Shown piece by piece: positions 3,772 to 6,521 of a stretch of DNA of 6,521 bases. The stretch comes from an uncultured Thermoanaerobacteraceae bacterium (GTDB taxonomy: Bacteria > Bacillota > DSM-12270 > Thermacetogeniales > Thermacetogeniaceae), in contig CALGIY010000030.1 in the NCBI GenBank assembly GCA_937914965.1, positions 1 through 6,521 of the forward strand, read 5' to 3'. The position numbers were made by a program, and so were the translations under genes. The notes beneath the pieces were generated by a model that saw nothing but the letters and a program-made list of their open reading frames with translations, had not been told where the DNA came from and did not search any database. The first letter of the stretch is position 1. Each line of letters starts with the position of its first letter.

Positions 3772-6521
3772 CTCTCCAGACCTTTTCTTACTTCTTCTGG
3801 TATCAGGTCGCCGACGCGGCCTGTTGCCAGGCACATGTAGGTATCAGCTGCACCATAATAAACAAGTATTTCATCATCTGCATCGAGGATCTCTTTATCC
3901 TCTGCCGGTACCGCTCCACAGGTGAATACCACATTGGGAACCCAGCTTTCTCCGGGCTTCCCAATTTCATATTCGGTTTCTGGAGAGAGGATCGGGTTGG
4001 GGGAGCGGTAGATGACGCGTTCCGGGTTATCCAGGGGAACCAGCATTACTCCTAACCGGTAAGCCTTTTCTTTATCAACCCCATGATAGATCATCAACCA
4101 CCCATATTTTGTTTTGATCGGCTGGGAACCCGCACCGATTTTGAGAAAGTCCCACATTTTACCAGAGCGTGGCCCCATGATAATGGCATGATGCTCTTTG
4201 GGTACAGGGAATTCCAGGTGATCCATATAGGATACCCAGATGCTGGGTTCGATGCGGTGATAAATAACATACTTATCTTTGATCTTTTCCGGGAAGAGAA
4301 AAGCGTCTTTATCCCAGATATCCTGGAAGGCCAGTCCTTTACGCTCCCATTTGTCAAACCTTTGGTTAAGGAAGTCTTCTATAGAGATCGATGCCGCGGC
4401 GATTTGGGCGATTACCCCATCGTAGGCGGTGTAAAGCATATACAGGTGATCACCGATGATCACGACCCGTGGGTCCTCTACCCCTTTCTTTTCCCGTTCA
4501 CTCTGCGGTACAAAAATTGGCTCCGGCAGCCTCTCTAATATCTGGTAACCATCGGTGATGGCCAGCCCGATACGAGAGACCTCATCATCCCCGTAAGCCC
4601 TGTAAAGCAGGTAAACCCGCTCTTTGATCCTGACAGCAGCAGCATTTAAGACATATCTGCTTTCCCAGTGGTGTTCCTTGATCGGACAGAGAATTGGGTT
4701 GCCGGGGCAGCGCACCAGCGGCTTTGCCAGTGGGTAGTCCTGGGCATCTTGAACGATTACTGTGACATCCTTTGGCTTGAGCCCTAAAAGGACATCGAGC
4801 AGGTCATCAAAGGCCTTTCCATCTCCGATTGACTGGGTGATCTGAAGCAGGATCTCCCCGGGGTCAAATCCCAGTTCAGCATATATTTCCTCCAGAAAAT
4901 AGTGATTGAACCATCTTTCCTCCACATGAGAAGACATGGGGGTGGGGATTCCCGTTCCCCCCTTGGAACTGTAGCTGGCCCAACTCCAGGCAGAGCAGGG
5001 TATGAATGTCCCATCTTCAAGAACCTGACTGACACCGTAGCCGTCGCACATTGCCTTCAGTATCTGCGCCCTACCGGTATAGCTGGTTAGGGTGATTTTC
5101 TGTGCCAGGATGCGCACATTTCTGACCAGGGCGCGGTGGTGGAAGTTTTCAAAGATGTTGTAGGCGGAGAATGGTGTTGTTTCAAAGCGCCCGATGAGAG
5201 AGTTGCGGATTTTGGAGCCCAGGTTTCTCCTTTCCCTGGCATAGATTCGGTTTAGAAGGGAATAATTCTGAGCGATCATAATCTGCCTGCTGATAAAGAG
5301 GAAGAACCGCAATTTGGGGTATTTCCCTCCGACCCCTTTGCTCAAGGGGCTGACGACCAGCCTGGTTGTGAGCTTGTTGAGGTCAGAGATTTTGCCTAAT
5401 TTGAAGGCTCCTCCCAAGAAGCTTTCACCCAGGATCAGGGGCTTCATTTCCACCTCCTCCATGTCCTCCGGAGTCAGATTATCCAGAATCGACAGGAGCG
5501 TCCGGTCAGCCCATTTTCTTGTTTCAATCAGGTTGCCCAGTGTAACCGCATCCCTGGGAGTCATTTTTTCCAGGAGTTCCCGGGTTGTATGGCAGCCTTC
5601 GGGGATCATGATATTTAAAGGGGGAAACCTCATTAATGACTCCTCAAAGACCTCATCCTTAATGCCTAAAATTTTTGGGAGCCCGATCAGTTGGAAAATT
5701 CCCTCAACTGCTTCCCTGGTACCTGCTTCTGTGTAGACATCCCCAGGAGACAGTTGGTCAAGGGTATGCTCCAGTTCTTCCATGAACTCTTCCAGGTGGC
5801 GGGTTATGGTTTGGGAACTGGAGTCTGCAGAGATTAACAGGTCATTTTCTAGAAAGTCATGGAATTTTTGAGTATGGCGTGTTTGGAGCCTGCTGAATAG
5901 ATCTCCTATCCAGATCTCTCGGTTCCCTCGCCATTTAATGCACTTAGGAAGAACAATGGGTCTACCAGGGATAAACTCCAGGTAGTCAGCAGGGACAAGA
6001 GGTGGTTTGTGTTCCCACGATTTTTTCTTCCACTTTCTGTTGAAGTTGGTGCGGCCGTGTACGAAGAAGATCCGCTGCTCTTTCTTCTTGCTTTCAGTAC
6101 GGCTGGCGATAATGGTGGCTGCATAGGTATTTTTTTCACTGGCCAGTTCATCCTGGAGTTTTTCTAAGTGTTCCAGAAACCCGGCCATCCGCCCGCAGAA
6201 AACCGCGGTCAGGGCCTCCAGGACATCTTCCCTTTTAGTGTCAGGGGCAAAGCTGTAGTGGGAGAGGAGGTTGTAGACTACATTGGTCCAGGTTTTTCCG
6301 TCCAGGTGGAAGTCCCGGATGGGTAAGATGGCGCTGCGCTCCAAGGCTGAACAAAGAGGTTCCGGGCAGGCGGCAGCTAAAAGGTCGCGGTACTGGTTAA
6401 ACCCGTTTCTAAAGAAGTGAATCAGCGCTCTGGTATCATGAGCCTGGGCTGTAGGAAGATCCGGGTAAGGCTCAAGACTGCAGATATCTGGCGAATGGAG
6501 TATGAATTTTTTATCTCTCCA
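3768..6521 (-). CDS. Large multidomain protein with C-terminal GH130 mannoside phosphorylase domain (5' end outside window)
   Basis: At least 917 residues are visible and no stop occurs before the window edge, so the true start lies beyond 6521. A TTG at 6344 is in frame, but coding sequence continues upstream of it. Three regions can be seen. First, about 6521-6160: a helical segment with LPIRDFHLDGKTWTNVVYN and later FCGRMAGFLEH, resembling the tail of GT2/GT81-like glycosyltransferases. Second, about 6150-4710: roughly 480 residues that I do not recognise, with a conspicuous AWSWASYSSKGGTGIPTP patch near 5000-4945. Third, about 4700-3780: a GH130 domain with NPILCP, NAAAVRI, YRAYG, GVEDPRV (acidic Asp codon at 4473-4475), YHRIEPS, MIYHGVD (His at 4083-4085) and YYGAADT near the end. 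GH130 enzymes phosphorolyse or, in some branches, hydrolyse beta-mannosides. The retained Arg, His and Tyr residues favour a phosphorylase. It has no membrane segment. It converges on, and overlaps by 4 bp, the barrel-cupin gene. Confidence 0.88.
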   Translation of the reverse strand, partial: WRDKKFILHSPDICSLEPYPDLPTAQAHDTRALIHFFRNGFNQYRDLLAAACPEPLCSALERSAILPIRDFHLDGKTWTNVVYNLLSHYSFAPDTKREDVLEALTAVFCGRMAGFLEHLEKLQDELASEKNTYAATIIASRTESKKKEQRIFFVHGRTNFNRKWKKKSWEHKPPLVPADYLEFIPGRPIVLPKCIKWRGNREIWIGDLFSRLQTRHTQKFHDFLENDLLISADSSSQTITRHLEEFMEELEHTLDQLSPGDVYTEAGTREAVEGIFQLIGLPKILGIKDEVFEESLMRFPPLNIMIPEGCHTTRELLEKMTPRDAVTLGNLIETRKWADRTLLSILDNLTPEDMEEVEMKPLILGESFLGGAFKLGKISDLNKLTTRLVVSPLSKGVGGKYPKLRFFLFISRQIMIAQNYSLLNRIYARERRNLGSKIRNSLIGRFETTPFSAYNIFENFHHRALVRNVRILAQKITLTSYTGRAQILKAMCDGYGVSQVLEDGTFIPCSAWSWASYSSKGGTGIPTPMSSHVEERWFNHYFLEEIYAELGFDPGEILLQITQSIGDGKAFDDLLDVLLGLKPKDVTVIVQDAQDYPLAKPLVRCPGNPILCPIKEHHWESRYVLNAAAVRIKERVYLLYRAYGDDEVSRIGLAITDGYQILERLPEPIFVPQSEREKKGVEDPRVVIIGDHLYMLYTAYDGVIAQIAAASISIEDFLNQRFDKWERKGLAFQDIWDKDAFLFPEKIKDKYVIYHRIEPSIWVSYMDHLEFPVPKEHHAIIMGPRSGKMWDFLKIGAGSQPIKTKYGWLMIYHGVDKEKAYRLGVMLVPLDNPERVIYRSPNPILSPETEYEIGKPGESWVPNVVFTCGAVPAEDKEILDADDEILVYYGAADTYMCLATGRVGDLIPEEVRKGLES

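Noticed and set aside
4083..4538. 151-residue plus-strand ORF opposite the GH130 domain
   Set aside because: It is antisense to conserved GH130 motifs (GVEDPRV, YHGV) and has no independent coding signs. The same applies to the 140-residue plus-strand ORF at 5314-5736.
6342..6344. TTG at 6344 as the start of the GH130 fusion gene
   Set aside because: The same frame stays open and protein-like from 6345 to the window edge (e.g. RALIHFFRNGFNQYRDLL), so the gene continues beyond the window.

Overview
This window looks like chromosomal DNA from a low-to-mid GC Gram-positive bacterium, probably a clostridial or Peptococcaceae-type Firmicute. The reasons are consensus sigma-A promoters (TTGACA/TATACT, TTGACG/TATAAT, TTGACA/TAGTAT), tRNA genes that encode their own CCA ends, strong AGGAGG-type ribosome binding sites, and a GGGGACGGTTCTC-like palindromic intergenic motif of a kind I associate with such genomes. 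The taxonomic call is inference only.

Layout. Bases 1-224 are an AT-rich upstream region with one small hairpin and a clear promoter (166-195). Bases 225-637 hold four tRNA genes in alternating order, Ser(UGA), Arg(ACG), Ser(GCU), Arg(CCU), with a second promoter before the first Arg gene and a rho-independent terminator after the last (649-674). Bases 675-1139 contain no sizeable gene. They hold nested inverted repeats (696-820), a third strong promoter (835-863) and a leader of about 270 nt. The leader carries a 9-codon mini-ORF with a perfect Shine-Dalgarno sequence that can be hidden in a hairpin.

Two plus-strand genes follow as an operon, 7 bp apart. The first (1140-2354) is a family GT4-like glycosyltransferase. 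The second (2362-3771) fuses an apparent (alpha/alpha)6-barrel sugar-active domain to a C-terminal cupin of the phosphomannose isomerase type. Converging on them, and overlapping by 4 bp tail to tail, is a very large minus-strand gene (3768 to beyond 6521). Its C-terminal third is a GH130 beta-mannoside phosphorylase-type domain. Its reading frame is open to the window edge, so its start is not in view. The most N-terminal visible part resembles the tail of a GT2/GT81-like glycosyltransferase, and about 480 residues in the middle are unrecognised.

Taken together, the protein genes suggest a locus for making and remodelling a mannose-containing glycan or oligosaccharide: a nucleotide-sugar glycosyltransferase, a barrel plus mannose-isomerase-like cupin protein, and a giant fusion ending in a mannoside phosphorylase domain. 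Substrate and product are not proven by the sequence. The multidomain GH130 fusion is the most novel-looking item here.
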